64,000 nt of DNA from Burkholderia sp. lig30. Lineage in GTDB: Bacteria > Pseudomonadota > Gammaproteobacteria > Burkholderiales > Burkholderiaceae. Below are positions 28,877 to 38,738 of the stretch, one piece after another. Positions within the stretch are counted from its first letter, which is position 1, and each line of letters begins with the position of its first letter. The stretch is taken from the NCBI RefSeq assembly GCF_000687455.2, contig NZ_JGVW01000068.1, forward strand, positions 1 to 64,000, written 5' to 3'. Made by a program: the position numbers and the translations under genes. The notes beneath the pieces are model-generated. The model made no database searches, was not told the DNA's origin, and saw only the letters and a program-made list of their open reading frames with translations.

Positions 28877-30133
28877 ATGCTGAAGCGCATCGCGAATCCG
28901 GACGTCGCGAAGGCGCTCGCGAACCTCGTCTGGCTGGGGCTCGAACGGGTCACGCAGATCGCCGTCGCGATCGCGGTCAGCGGCCTGCTGGCCCGCTACT
29001 TCGGCCCCGACGTATTCGGCAAATGGCAGTATGCGAACACGCTGCTGCTCGTGCTCGCGCCGCTCACCTGGGTCTGCGGCGCCGAAATCCTGGTGCCGAC
29101 CATCGTGCAGCGGCACGGCGCGCCACTCGGGCCGGTGCTCGGCAGCGCGTTCGCATTGCGGTTCGCGGTGTCCGCCGCCGCGCTCGCGGCGACCTGGATC
29201 GCCATCGCCGCCGGCGCGTTCGATCCGCTCGTCGGCGCGATGCTCGCCGGCCTCGCGGTCACGATGATTTTCCGCGAGCCGTTCGTCGGCGTGGTCAACG
29301 CGTGGCTGCAAAGCATGACGTACAGCAAGCCGCAGCTCGTGACCAGCATGTTCGTCGCGCTCGCGAAGGCGGCGCTCGTCTGGCTGCTGGTGCGCGCCGC
29401 GGCCGCGCCCGCACGATTTTCCTGGCTCTGGGCGCTCGAAGCCGCCGCGATCGGCATGGTGCTGCTGCTGTATTACCGGCGGCGCAACGGCGGCACGCTC
29501 GGCTGGACGATCGAACGCCCGCTGTTCCGGCACTTCGCGACGGCCGGCACCGTGTTCTGGCTCGGCCTCATCTGCATGTACCTGTTCCTCAAGCTCGACC
29601 GCCTGATGCTCGAGCGTCACGTGTCGTTCGCCGATCTCGGCCGCTATTCGGCCGCGCAGCAGCTGAACGAGAACTGGATCGCGCTCGCGCTGATGCTCGC
29701 GCAAACCATCGCGCCCGCGTTCGTCTACCGCGTGCAGGACGTCGTCCGGCTGCGCCGCAACATCGTGCGCCTGACCGCGATGACCGCCGGGCTGATGGTC
29801 GCCGGCGCGCTCGTGCTCGACGCGCTCGCGCCGCTCATCATCGGCAAGGTGTTCGGGCCCGGCTACGAGGCGTCGGTCGACATCCTCCGCTGGGCGGTCT
29901 GGCTGTCCGTGCCGGCCGGCATCGAGGCGATAGGCAATCTCGTGCTGCTCAAATATCAAGCCAAATTCGTGTTGTTGACGAAATGGCTGCTCGCGCTCGC
30001 GATCGCCGCCGTCGTCAACCTGCTCGCGATCCCGCGGCTCGGCCTGTACGGCGCGCTCGTCGGGCTCGCAGGCGGCTACCTGGCCGCCGCCGCGGTCAAC
30101 TTCTACTACATCCGTCTCAAGCTGCGCTCATGA
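28877..30133 (+). CDS. Wzx-type polysaccharide flippase
   Basis: A 418-residue integral membrane protein with about 12 hydrophobic segments, of the MATE/MVF polysaccharide-transporter superfamily. It starts with ANLVWLGLERVTQIAVAIAVSGLLARYFGPDVFGKWQY, the usual Wzx N-terminal pattern of a helix followed by the GPxxFGxW motif. It would flip undecaprenyl-linked O-units to the periplasm. It overlaps the next glycosyltransferase by four bases. Host-like codon use puts it in the resident part of the locus. Confidence 0.82.
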   Translation: MLKRIANPDVAKALANLVWLGLERVTQIAVAIAVSGLLARYFGPDVFGKWQYANTLLLVLAPLTWVCGAEILVPTIVQRHGAPLGPVLGSAFALRFAVSAAALAATWIAIAAGAFDPLVGAMLAGLAVTMIFREPFVGVVNAWLQSMTYSKPQLVTSMFVALAKAALVWLLVRAAAAPARFSWLWALEAAAIGMVLLLYYRRRNGGTLGWTIERPLFRHFATAGTVFWLGLICMYLFLKLDRLMLERHVSFADLGRYSAAQQLNENWIALALMLAQTIAPAFVYRVQDVVRLRRNIVRLTAMTAGLMVAGALVLDALAPLIIGKVFGPGYEASVDILRWAVWLSVPAGIEAIGNLVLLKYQAKFVLLTKWLLALAIAAVVNLLAIPRLGLYGALVGLAGGYLAAAAVNFYYIRLKLRS

Positions 30134-30966
30134 CGTCCCTTACCCCCTCGCCGCACGAAGCCGGCCCGCTCGACGACGTCGCCGTGCTGATGCCGGCCTA
30201 CAACGCGCAGAACGACGTCGTGCGCTCCCTCGCGTCGTTCAGCGAGGACGCCCCGGTGCACGTGCTGATCGTCGATGACGGCAGCACGCCGCCGATCGCC
30301 GCGCCGGCCATCCCGGGCCTCGCCATCGACGTGCTGCGGATGCCGACAAACGTCGGGATCGAGCGCGCGCTCGAGGCCGGCATCGACGCGCTCGCGGCGC
30401 GCGGCTTTCGCTATGCGGCCCGCATCGACGCGGGCGACCTCGCCGCGCCGCGGCGGCTCGCGAAACAGATCGCATACCTCGACGCGCATCCGCGCGTCGC
30501 GTGCGTCGGCATGTGGACCCAGGTCGTGTCGCGCGACGGCACGCCGCGCTTCATGCTGACGCCGCCCGCCGACCCGCGCGCGCTGCGCCGCACCCGCTTC
30601 CTGCGCTCGCCGCTCGTCCATCCGTCGGTGATGCTGCGGATCGATGCGGTGCGCGAGGTCGGCAACTACCGCGCGCAATACCGCGCCGCCGAGGATCTCG
30701 ACCTGTTCCTGCGGCTGATGCAGCGCTACGATTGCGCGAACCTGCCCGAGCTCGGCCTCTATTACGAGCTGAACGAAGGCGGGATCAGCGCGACCAAGCG
30801 GCGGCGCCAGCTGATGTCCACGCTCGCGCTGCTGCTGCGCCATTTCAACGCGCTCAATCCATACGACTGGGCAGGTCTCGTCAAGAACCTGCTGCACTTC
30901 GTGACGCCCTACCGCACGCTGCAGCGCGTCAAGCGCGCGCTGTTCGCCGGCCGCACGTCCGCGTGA
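30130..30966 (+). CDS. family 2 glycosyltransferase
   Basis: A 278-residue GT-A fold glycosyltransferase. The N-terminal VAVLMPAYNAQ and VLIVDDGST motifs bind the nucleotide-sugar; the metal site is the D-x-GD of RIDAGDLA. A catalytic acid is likely in the EDLDLFLRL segment. Probably adds a sugar to the O-unit on the lipid carrier at the cytosolic face; donor not predictable. The ATG at 30130 overlaps the flippase stop. Confidence 0.82.
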   Translation: MTSLTPSPHEAGPLDDVAVLMPAYNAQNDVVRSLASFSEDAPVHVLIVDDGSTPPIAAPAIPGLAIDVLRMPTNVGIERALEAGIDALAARGFRYAARIDAGDLAAPRRLAKQIAYLDAHPRVACVGMWTQVVSRDGTPRFMLTPPADPRALRRTRFLRSPLVHPSVMLRIDAVREVGNYRAQYRAAEDLDLFLRLMQRYDCANLPELGLYYELNEGGISATKRRRQLMSTLALLLRHFNALNPYDWAGLVKNLLHFVTPYRTLQRVKRALFAGRTSA

Positions 30967-32135
30967 TGCCTGATCGATCGGTTCATTCGCCTTCATCCAT
31001 GACTTCGTCGTCCCCGCTGCGCATCGCGCTCGTCTGCAACACCGCCTGGGCCATCTACACGTACCGCCAGGGGCTGATCCGCATGCTCGTGTCGCGCGGC
31101 TGCGAGGTGCTCGTCATCGCGCCGCACGACCGCACCGTCCCGCTGCTCGAGCAGATGGGCTGCCGCTACGTGCCGCTGTCCGTCGCGTCGAAAGGCACCA
31201 GCCCGCGCGAGGACCTCGGCACGCTCGCCGCGCTCCGCCGCCATTACCGCGCGCTGCGGCCCGACCTCGTGTTCCATTACACGATCAAGCCGAACATCTA
31301 CGGCTCGATCGCCGCATGGCTCGCGCGCGTGCCGTCGATCGCGGTGACGACCGGGCTCGGCTACGTGTTCATCCAGAAGAGCCGCGCGGCCGCGGTCGCG
31401 AAGCGCCTGTACCGTTTCGCGTTCCGCTTCCCGCGCGAAGTCTGGTTCCTGAATCGCGACGACCTCGCGACCTTCTCCGACGAGCGGCTGCTCGCGCACC
31501 CGGAGCGCGCCCGGCTGCTGCATGGCGAAGGCGTCGATCTCGAGCAGTTCGCGCCGGTGCCGCTGCCGGGCACGGATGCGCCCGTGTTCATCCTGATCGG
31601 CCGGCTGCTGTGGGACAAGGGCGTGCGCGAGTACGTCGAGGCCGCGCGCGCGGTGCGCGCGCGCCATCCTCACGCGCGCTTCCAGCTGCTCGGCCCGCTC
31701 GGCGTCGACAACCCGAGCGCGATCGGCGGTGCGGACGTCGACGCGTGGGTGAACGAAGGCCTCATCGAGTATCTCGGCGAGGCGCACGACGTGCGGCCGC
31801 ACATCGCCGCGGCCGACTGCGTCGTGCTGCCGTCGTACCGCGAGGGCGTGCCGCGCACATTGATGGAAGCGTCGGCGATGGGCCGGCCGATCGTCGCGAC
31901 CGACGTGCCGGGCTGCCGCGACGTCGTCGCGGACGGCGAGACCGGCCTGCTGTGCGCGGCGCGCGACAGCGCGAGTCTCGCCGACCGGCTCACGCAAATG
32001 ATCGAACTCGGCCCGGCCGGCCGCGAAGCGATGGGCGCGCGCGGCCGGCGCAAGGTCGCGGCCGAGTTCGACGAGCAACAGGTCGTCGCCCGCTACAGGC
32101 ATACTATCCATGCGCTAACGGGCATCACACTCTGA
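30966..32135 (+). CDS. family 4 glycosyltransferase
   Basis: A 389-residue GT-B fold enzyme. The N-terminal domain resembles Glyco_trans_4 (IALVCNTAWAIYTYRQGLI, then HYTIKPNIYGS and TTGLGYVF, seen in WbpT/PglA-type HexNAc transferases). The C-terminal GT1 domain carries the E-x7-E region EGVPRTLMEASAMGRPIVATDV. The start at 30966 overlaps the previous stop (TGATG); an ATG at 30999 is an alternative. A role in extending the O-unit after the initiating sugar is likely. Confidence 0.82.
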   Translation: MPDRSVHSPSSMTSSSPLRIALVCNTAWAIYTYRQGLIRMLVSRGCEVLVIAPHDRTVPLLEQMGCRYVPLSVASKGTSPREDLGTLAALRRHYRALRPDLVFHYTIKPNIYGSIAAWLARVPSIAVTTGLGYVFIQKSRAAAVAKRLYRFAFRFPREVWFLNRDDLATFSDERLLAHPERARLLHGEGVDLEQFAPVPLPGTDAPVFILIGRLLWDKGVREYVEAARAVRARHPHARFQLLGPLGVDNPSAIGGADVDAWVNEGLIEYLGEAHDVRPHIAAADCVVLPSYREGVPRTLMEASAMGRPIVATDVPGCRDVVADGETGLLCAARDSASLADRLTQMIELGPAGREAMGARGRRKVAAEFDEQQVVARYRHTIHALTGITL

Positions 32136-32150
32136 GGGGGTATACCGATC

Positions 32151-33173
32151 ATGGCGGAAAAAGGCACGATTCTCGTCACTGGCGGTGCCGGTTTCATCGG
32201 CTCGCATACGGCAGTCGAACTGCTCGATCACGGCTATGACGTCGTCATCGCCGACAATCTCGTGAACAGCAAGCGCGAAGCGGTCAACCGGATCGAACGG
32301 ATCACCGGCAAGACCGTCGCGTTCCACGAGATCGACGTGCGCGACGAAGCCGCGGTCGGCCGGCTGTTCGACGCGCATCCGATCACCGCGGCGATCCACT
32401 TCGCGGCGCTGAAAGCGGTCGGCGAGTCGGTCAGCAAGCCGCTCGAGTACTATCAGAACAACATCGGCGGCCTGCTCGCCGTGCTGAAGGTGATGCGCGA
32501 GCGCAACGTGAAGGACTTCGTGTTCAGCTCGTCGGCGACCGTCTACGGCGTGCCCGAGCGCTCGCCGATCGACGAATCGTTCCCGCTGTCGGCAACCAAC
32601 CCGTACGGACAGAGCAAGCTGATCGCCGAGCAGGTGCTGCGCGACCTGCAGGTCGCCGATCCGTCGTGGCGGATCGCGACGCTGCGCTACTTCAATCCGG
32701 TCGGCGCGCATGCGAGCGGGCTGATCGGCGAGGATCCGGCGGGCATCCCGAACAACCTGATGCCGTACGTCGCGCAGGTCGCCGTCGGCAAGCTCGACAG
32801 GCTGCGGGTGTTCGGCTCCGACTACCCGACGCAAGACGGCACCGGCGTGCGCGACTACATCCACGTCGTCGATCTCGCGCAGGGCCACATCGCCGCGCTC
32901 GATGCGCTTGCGCGCCGCAATGGCAGCTTCGTCGTGAACCTCGGCACCGGCCGCGGCTACAGCGTGCTCGAGGTCGTGCGCGCGTTCGAGCAGGCGTCGG
33001 GCCGCAAGGTGCCATACGAGCTCGTCGCGCGCCGGCCGGGCGACGTCGCCGAATGCTACGCGAACCCGCAGGCGGCGGCCGAGATCATCGGCTGGCGTGC
33101 GAAATACGGCCTCGACGAGATGTGCCGCGACCATTGGCGCTGGCAGGAAGGCAACCCGCGCGGTTTTGTATAA
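32151..33173 (+). CDS. galE: UDP-glucose/UDP-GlcNAc 4-epimerase GalE
   Basis: A 340-residue short-chain dehydrogenase/reductase. The NAD-binding GGAGFIGSHTA lies at the N-terminus, the catalytic serine in FSSSATVYG and the YxxxK in NPYGQSK. The C-terminal region RRPGDVAECYAN is typical of GalE. It makes UDP-Gal or UDP-GalNAc for surface glycans. It lies 15 bases after the glycosyltransferase and 27 before the WecA-like gene, so all are one operon. Confidence 0.93.
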   Translation: MAEKGTILVTGGAGFIGSHTAVELLDHGYDVVIADNLVNSKREAVNRIERITGKTVAFHEIDVRDEAAVGRLFDAHPITAAIHFAALKAVGESVSKPLEYYQNNIGGLLAVLKVMRERNVKDFVFSSSATVYGVPERSPIDESFPLSATNPYGQSKLIAEQVLRDLQVADPSWRIATLRYFNPVGAHASGLIGEDPAGIPNNLMPYVAQVAVGKLDRLRVFGSDYPTQDGTGVRDYIHVVDLAQGHIAALDALARRNGSFVVNLGTGRGYSVLEVVRAFEQASGRKVPYELVARRPGDVAECYANPQAAAEIIGWRAKYGLDEMCRDHWRWQEGNPRGFV

Positions 33174-33200
33174 TCCGCTGTCCTCGTTCCGGGCTGTTTT

Positions 33201-34319
33201 ATGCTCAGCTTCGCATCCGGCTTCATCGTTTCCCTGCTCGTCACGCTTTTCATCGTGCGGTACGCGCATTTGCACGAGAAATTCTCTGTCGACAGCGATC
33301 TGGCCGGCGTGCAGAAGTTCCATGCGCGCCCGGTGCCGCGAGTGGGCGGCATCGGCATCCTCGCCGGCGTCATCGCGTCGGCGCTGCTGCTGATCGGCCG
33401 CTACCCGACGATCGCCGGCAGCGTGCTCGGCCTCGTCGCATGCGGCGCGCCGGCGTTCCTGTCCGGGCTCGTCGAGGACCTGACCAAGCGCGTGTCGCCG
33501 CGCGCGCGGCTGATCTGCACGATGGGCGCGGCCGCGCTCGCCTTCTTCACGATGCATGTCGCGGTGACGCGCATCAGCGTGCCGCCGCTCGACTTCCTGC
33601 TCGGCTATGTGGCGATCTCGGCGTTCGTGACGGTGCTCGCCGTCGCCGCGCTCGCGAATGCGGTCAACATTATCGACGGCTTCAACGGGCTCGCGTCGAT
33701 GGTGAGCTTCATGATGTTCGCGTCGCTCGCGTACGTGTCGTTCCAGGTCAGCGAGCCGGTCGTGCTGTCGGCGTCGTTGATCATGATGGGCGCGGTGATC
33801 GGCTTCTTCCTGTGGAATTTTCCGGCGGGCCTGATCTTCCTGGGCGACGGCGGCGCGTACTTCATCGGCTTCATGCTGGCCGAGCTGTCAATCCTGCTCG
33901 TGATGCGGCACCGCGAGGTATCGGCGTGGTATCCGGTGCTGCTGTTCATGTATCCGATCTTCGAGACGTGCTTCTCGATCTACCGGAAGAAATTCATCCG
34001 CGGCATGTCGCCCGGCATCCCCGACGGCGTGCACCTGCACATGCTGGTCTACAAGCGGCTGATGCGCTGGGCGGTCGGCACGAAGGCCGCGCACGACCTG
34101 ACGAAGCGCAATTCGCTGACGTCGCCGTACCTGTGGCTGCTGTGCCTGCTCGCCGTCATCCCGGCGACGCTGTTCTGGCGGCATACGGTGCATCTGTTCG
34201 CGTTCGTGATCGTGTTCGCGGTTGCGTACGTGTGGCTCTATATGAGCATCGTGCGGTTCAGGACGCCGAAGTGGATGGTGGTGAGGAAGGGGCCGCGGCA
34301 GCAGGCGCACAAGCACTAA
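33201..34319 (+). CDS. WecA/MraY-type undecaprenyl-phosphate glycosyl-1-phosphate transferase
   Basis: A 372-residue membrane enzyme with about 10 helices from the polyprenol-P HexNAc-1-P transferase superfamily. Conserved cytosolic motifs are HxRPVPRVGGIG, AxANAVNIIDGFNGLA (acidic metal ligand) and FLGDGGAYFIGF, then the histidine-rich GVHLHMLVYKR loop. It initiates O-unit synthesis on undecaprenyl phosphate. It is the last gene of the plus-strand operon and convergent with the wbpM-like gene. Intergenic 34320-34582 holds no recognisable feature. Confidence 0.85.
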   Translation: MLSFASGFIVSLLVTLFIVRYAHLHEKFSVDSDLAGVQKFHARPVPRVGGIGILAGVIASALLLIGRYPTIAGSVLGLVACGAPAFLSGLVEDLTKRVSPRARLICTMGAAALAFFTMHVAVTRISVPPLDFLLGYVAISAFVTVLAVAALANAVNIIDGFNGLASMVSFMMFASLAYVSFQVSEPVVLSASLIMMGAVIGFFLWNFPAGLIFLGDGGAYFIGFMLAELSILLVMRHREVSAWYPVLLFMYPIFETCFSIYRKKFIRGMSPGIPDGVHLHMLVYKRLMRWAVGTKAAHDLTKRNSLTSPYLWLLCLLAVIPATLFWRHTVHLFAFVIVFAVAYVWLYMSIVRFRTPKWMVVRKGPRQQAHKH

Positions 34320-34582
34320 AGTCGCCGCCCCTGTTTCAACAGCAACGCCGCGAGCGTGCGGACAATCCCGATTTGCCCGGAATCAACTCCGTATCCTTTC
34401 CCTGCGCTTGAGCGGCAGGGCGTCAGTCGGTCGCTTGGGCACCTTCGGAATTCCTGTTCTTTCTTGTTATTCTTGTCACGTCGGTCATGGAGGCGTTCCT
34501 TTCGGTATCGTCTCGTAACCTCGGCACACTTGAAATCTGACAGGCATCCAGCATGCCGTCCGAATGAGCGCGGCGACTCCCG

Positions 34583-36529
34583 CTAGCGCCCCAGACCCAG
34601 CGCCTGCGCTTCGGCTTCCTGCTCCAAATACACCCAATCGACGATCTCGTCACTGGGCGTATAGCCGGAAACCAACTCCTCCATCATCAACCGGATGACG
34701 CCGACATCCTTGACATTGAGCGCCATCTCCAAGGCGTTCAGCCTGCCCTCGAGCTCGACCCACGGGATGAAGTCCTCGTGTGCCTTCATGATTCTGGGAT
34801 GCGAGGTGGATTTGGGGTTGTCGCCGATCAGCAGCTCCTCGTAGAGCTTTTCCCCGAGACGCAGGCCAGTGATCGCGATTTCGATGTCGCCATCCGGGTT
34901 CTGCTCGTCTTTGACGGTCAAACCGGAGAGCTCGATCATCCGGCGCGCCAGATCCACTATCTTCACAGCCTGGCCCATGTCGAGCACGAACACGTCCCCC
35001 CCCTTGGCCATCGCTCCAGCCTGAATGACCAACTGCGCCGCTTCAGGAATGGTCATGAAGTAGCGGGTGATCTCCGGATGGGTCAGCGTGATCGGCCCAC
35101 CATCGCGAATCTGTTGGCGGAACTTCGGCACCACCGAGCCTGACGAACCCAGCACATTGCCAAAGCGCACCATCGTGAATTTAGTGCTAGGATTCGTGGC
35201 GGCCAAAGCCTGCAACGCCATTTCCGCCAGGCGTTTACTGGCTCCCATGATGTTGGTGGGGCGCACGGCCTTGTCGGTGCTGATCAGCACAAAATCAGGC
35301 ACATCGTTCTCAATCGCAGCCTGCGCCGTATGCAGGGTGCCCAGTACGTTGTTCTTGATGCCTTCGGCCGGGTTGTGTTCAACCAGAGGCACGTGCTTAT
35401 AAGCTGCTGCATGGTAAACGGTGTCCGGATGCCAGGTAGACAAGATCTCTCCCATCCGGTCGCCATCTTGAACCGAGCCCAGTAGCGGCACCAGCGCGAT
35501 TTGGCGTTCGGCTATCTTTTGCTCCAGTTCCTGGTGAATCGCGTAGAGGGCGAATTCACTCTGCTCGATGAGCAGCAACTTGGCGGGCCCCACGGCGAGT
35601 ATCTGGCGACAAAGCTCGCTGCCAATCGACCCGCCTGCCCCCGTCACCAATACCACCTTGCCGACGATGTTCTTCGCGAGCAGGATGTGATTAGGTATGA
35701 CCGGCTCACGGCCGAGAAGGTCATCGATGTCCAGTTCTCGAAGATCCGAAACACTCACCTTGCCTTGCGCCAAATCCGTCACGCTGGGGAGCGTGCGCAC
35801 CGAGACATGCGCACTCCGAATCTGGCTCAGGATTTCGTTCCGGCGTTTGCGGCTGACGCTGGGCAACGCCAGCAGCACGTCACTGATGTTCAGAAACACA
35901 ACCAGGTTGGTCAAATCGCCCGGATTGTAGATAGGCTGACCATTGAGCACGTGGCCATGCAATCGGTCATCGTCATCCAGAAACCCCACCACCTGCATTT
36001 CGTGACTGTTGGCCATAGCGGCAGCCAGTTGACGGCCCGTACGACCTGCGCCATAGATGAGCACCTTGGGACGAGACGCCTGTTTCTGAATGCTCTGGTA
36101 CTGGTCACCCAGCCATACACGAGCCAGCGCTCTCGACGCTCCCACAAACAGAAGCAGAAGGATGGGCTGGATAATACCGACAGTGCGAGGAACGCCGGTG
36201 CCCCCAATCGCAGTAAAGATCGACGCATAGAGCAGCCCGTAGATACCCACGGCCCTCGCGACGGCCAGCAATGCGGGCCAACCGCTGTAGCGGAAGATGG
36301 CCCGATAGAGTCCAGAGACGATAAATACCGGTAACGCCATCGCCATCGACACACCGACAGCAATCAATGCGCTGCCAGAGAGTGCGACAAACTCACCCAA
36401 GCGCAGGTAGTAGGCAAGCCAGACCGTCAGAACACAGAGGCTCATGTCGACCAGCAGAGCGATGATCCGCTTGGTTACCCTTGGCAGACCCAACACTGGG
36501 ACAACAAGTCGGGACAATATTTTTTTCAT
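34583..36529 (-). CDS. WbpM/CapD-type UDP-GlcNAc 4,6-dehydratase
   Basis: A 648-residue protein with about four N-terminal membrane helices (residues 20-140), a CoA-binding-like Rossmann domain (YGAGRTGRQLA) and a catalytic SDR domain (GAGGSIGSELC). The active-site segment TDKAVRPTNIMGASKRLAE has Met where most SDRs have Tyr, the known altered S-M-K triad of the WbpM group. It makes a UDP-4-keto-6-deoxy-HexNAc, precursor of QuiNAc or FucNAc. Lower GC than the left neighbour; last gene of the long island operon. Confidence 0.9.
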   Translation of the reverse strand: MKKILSRLVVPVLGLPRVTKRIIALLVDMSLCVLTVWLAYYLRLGEFVALSGSALIAVGVSMAMALPVFIVSGLYRAIFRYSGWPALLAVARAVGIYGLLYASIFTAIGGTGVPRTVGIIQPILLLLFVGASRALARVWLGDQYQSIQKQASRPKVLIYGAGRTGRQLAAAMANSHEMQVVGFLDDDDRLHGHVLNGQPIYNPGDLTNLVVFLNISDVLLALPSVSRKRRNEILSQIRSAHVSVRTLPSVTDLAQGKVSVSDLRELDIDDLLGREPVIPNHILLAKNIVGKVVLVTGAGGSIGSELCRQILAVGPAKLLLIEQSEFALYAIHQELEQKIAERQIALVPLLGSVQDGDRMGEILSTWHPDTVYHAAAYKHVPLVEHNPAEGIKNNVLGTLHTAQAAIENDVPDFVLISTDKAVRPTNIMGASKRLAEMALQALAATNPSTKFTMVRFGNVLGSSGSVVPKFRQQIRDGGPITLTHPEITRYFMTIPEAAQLVIQAGAMAKGGDVFVLDMGQAVKIVDLARRMIELSGLTVKDEQNPDGDIEIAITGLRLGEKLYEELLIGDNPKSTSHPRIMKAHEDFIPWVELEGRLNALEMALNVKDVGVIRLMMEELVSGYTPSDEIVDWVYLEQEAEAQALGLGR

Positions 36530-37267
36530 AGTTAGATCCCTGTTGAATCGATGTGTGTCACGTTGGTAAGTGTTAACGAGAAACGGATTTCAAACTTGGA
36601 GCCAGAACCGTCAAGCAGCGTGCCGAGCTCGACACCGACGGTTTCCCTGACCAAGGTGATGAAGCGCCGCCAGTAGTCGATCGCGTGCTTCCGAGCGATT
36701 TCGCTCGAGTTCAGTTCGGGACTATTGGGTGGCAGACGGAAGGACATCAATGTGCTGTCAGATGAGCCGTCGATCCAGCGCCTGCTGATCAATGTCATGA
36801 TGCATTTTCGCATTGTTGCCGCCCCGCGTCGGCTGATTGGGCGAGGCAGCGTGGACAGCCTCCGGTCCACGAAAGCGCCGAACGCTGGACGATCGATGAT
36901 CGCTTTGCAAGCCTGGCGACTGATAACATTCGCGCTAAAATCAAACGCACCCGGGAATGTGCGCAGGACCCCGACGGCGGTCGCGATCAGGGCATCTGCC
37001 AGCAAACAGGGGACCGCCCTGCTGGTCAGCCGGCACGCCGTACCGGCATCGTCCGCACCAAGCATGGGTCCGGTTGTGGACGGATTCATTGCTCACGTCG
37101 AGTTTCAGTTCGATGTCGCGGCCCTGCGCCGGCCGCTACCGAGTTGCGGCAAGGCTCCCTTCCCGCCTCGGGGCAGCTTCTGCACTTCATCGACCATGCC
37201 CCGTCAGGCTGAATCGCCTATTTGCCCATCCTCGTCAAATTCGCCTACTTGAGGCACTTGGAACTCG
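36530..37267 (-). other. gene-poor segment with possible transposase debris
   Basis: No convincing gene lies between the wbpM-like gene and the sugar transferase. A minus-strand open frame (37089-36532) ends two bases before the wbpM-like ATG. It contains a short RLPPNSPELNSSE (near 36700-36740) that resembles the LPxYSPELNPIE motif of IS630-type transposases, but the rest is not recognisable. It is best read as insertion debris or an unknown small gene. Confidence 0.35.
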
Positions 37268-37819
37268 CTACGACTTGATACGGTCGCCCCTGCCCGACCC
37301 GGCAACTGTTTGCAGGATGTACCTGAAGTACGCGATCGCATTCAGAGTTTCCAGCATGCGGGCGTCGGTTTCCGCCAGGAGCTTCGGCGTGGACATGTCG
37401 ATGCCCTGGACCTGAGCCAGCCCGGTAATGCCGGGACGCGCATCGAAGACACCGCGCGCGGCGCGTTCGTTTATCAAGTCCTTTTGATTGGGCAGACAGG
37501 GACGCGGGCCGACGAGACTCATATCGCCGAGCAGGACATTCCACAACTGGGGCAGTTCATCCAGCTTGCTGCGCCGAAGGAATCTCCCCAGGCGCGTGAC
37601 GGCGGAAGGATCGACCAGATGCGTGGCCACCGAAGTGGTGTGCGGCTTCATGGTGCGGAATTTGACCAGGGTGAAAAGCCTCTTGCCGCGGCCCACACGC
37701 GTCTGGAAAAACAGTGGAGAACCGGTATCCGCCAATCCGAGGATCAGCAGGAAGAGCAGGACCGGCAGGCCACAAATCAGGCCGAAGGCGGCCAGGAGGA
37801 AATCAATCAGTCGCAGCAT
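37268..37819 (-). CDS. PglC/WbaP-type initiating sugar transferase
   Basis: A 183-residue bacterial sugar transferase (polyprenyl-phosphate phosphoglycosyltransferase) with a single N-terminal re-entrant helix (LRLIDFLLAAFGLICGLPVLLFLLI). Catalytic features are KFRTM, the KLDELPQLWNVL helix with the DE pair, and MSLVGPRP. The small PglC-like form usually transfers QuiNAc/FucNAc-like phospho-sugars, which fits the flanking WbpM-type and SDR genes. The ATG at 37819 starts MLRLIDF; a GTG eight codons earlier is possible. It overlaps the SDR gene by 17 bases. Confidence 0.88.
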   Translation of the reverse strand: MLRLIDFLLAAFGLICGLPVLLFLLILGLADTGSPLFFQTRVGRGKRLFTLVKFRTMKPHTTSVATHLVDPSAVTRLGRFLRRSKLDELPQLWNVLLGDMSLVGPRPCLPNQKDLINERAARGVFDARPGITGLAQVQGIDMSTPKLLAETDARMLETLNAIAYFRYILQTVAGSGRGDRIKS

Positions 37820-38738
37820 TCGCCATCTTTCGCAGTTGTTCACCCATGCTCACTTGCGGACGCCATCCGAGCAGATCACGCGTCTTCGAATCGTCTACTG
37901 CCAGCGATCCCAGCAGACGATCAGTCGTGGCGGTCTTGCCCAAAAGGCGAGCCCCCAAGCATATCAAACCGACCGGTACCGGAATCAGACGCAGGCTGCG
38001 GCCGTAAGCGCCGGCGATCGCGCGCAGCAATTCCGTGGTCGACACATCGCGGCCGTCCGAAACCAGGAAGATCTGGTTGGCGGCCGCTGGCGAGGCGGTG
38101 CGATCCGCACACAACGCAGTGAGGCTCAGCAGATTGTCCAGCGCGACCAGCGAACGACGGTTATGCACCGCGCCCAGAGGCAGAGGCAGGCCCTTCCTTA
38201 CGCATTTGACCAGCGTGGCGAAATTGCCCTTCGCGCCAGGCCCGTACACCATGGGCGGACGAACGATCACGACCTCCAGCTCCGAGGCTCTTGCGATTTC
38301 GAGCAGGCCCTCCTCCGCCTCCCATTTGGAACGTCCATAAGGATCTTCGGGCGCCGGAGCATCGGCGGGCCCGAAACTCGTGCCGGGTGCCGTGTGTTCA
38401 CCATTGACCTTGATCGTACTCATGAAAACGAAGCGGCGCACGCCGGCCTTGGCGGCAAGGTACGCCAAGGCCAACGTGGCGTCCACATTGGCAGCACGAA
38501 AGGCCTGCAGCGGATCGACCGCCTGGTCGCGCATCACATGGGCACGGCCGGCCAGATGCACGACGCTGTCGCAGCCCTCCAGCGCGTCCTTCCAGGAAGC
38601 CTCATCGCCGACGACATGCGCGCCCGCCATGTCGCAGGGCCGGCGCACTGCCGGCACCACTGCGTGCCCCAGAGACGACAGATACGGACACAAAGCACGA
38701 CCGATAAAGCCGTTTGCACCACTGACCAGAACCTTCAT
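37803..38738 (-). CDS. NAD-dependent epimerase / UDP-4-keto-HexNAc reductase (WbpV/WreQ-like)
   Basis: A 311-residue extended SDR. GANGFIGRALC is the NAD-binding loop, FMSTIKVNGE holds the catalytic Ser/Thr, and the YxxxK reads DPYGRSKWEAE. Proteins of this type found between a glycosyltransferase and a PglC-like transferase reduce the WbpM product to UDP-QuiNAc or UDP-FucNAc, or act as C4 epimerases. Which of these applies cannot be decided from sequence. The start overlaps the upstream glycosyltransferase stop by four bases. Confidence 0.8.
   Translation of the reverse strand: MKVLVSGANGFIGRALCPYLSSLGHAVVPAVRRPCDMAGAHVVGDEASWKDALEGCDSVVHLAGRAHVMRDQAVDPLQAFRAANVDATLALAYLAAKAGVRRFVFMSTIKVNGEHTAPGTSFGPADAPAPEDPYGRSKWEAEEGLLEIARASELEVVIVRPPMVYGPGAKGNFATLVKCVRKGLPLPLGAVHNRRSLVALDNLLSLTALCADRTASPAAANQIFLVSDGRDVSTTELLRAIAGAYGRSLRLIPVPVGLICLGARLLGKTATTDRLLGSLAVDDSKTRDLLGWRPQVSMGEQLRKMANAATD

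Noticed and set aside
36725..37252. A 175-codon plus-strand frame in the wbpM upstream gap
   Set aside because: No ribosome-binding site, no recognisable domain, and it runs against the operon direction.
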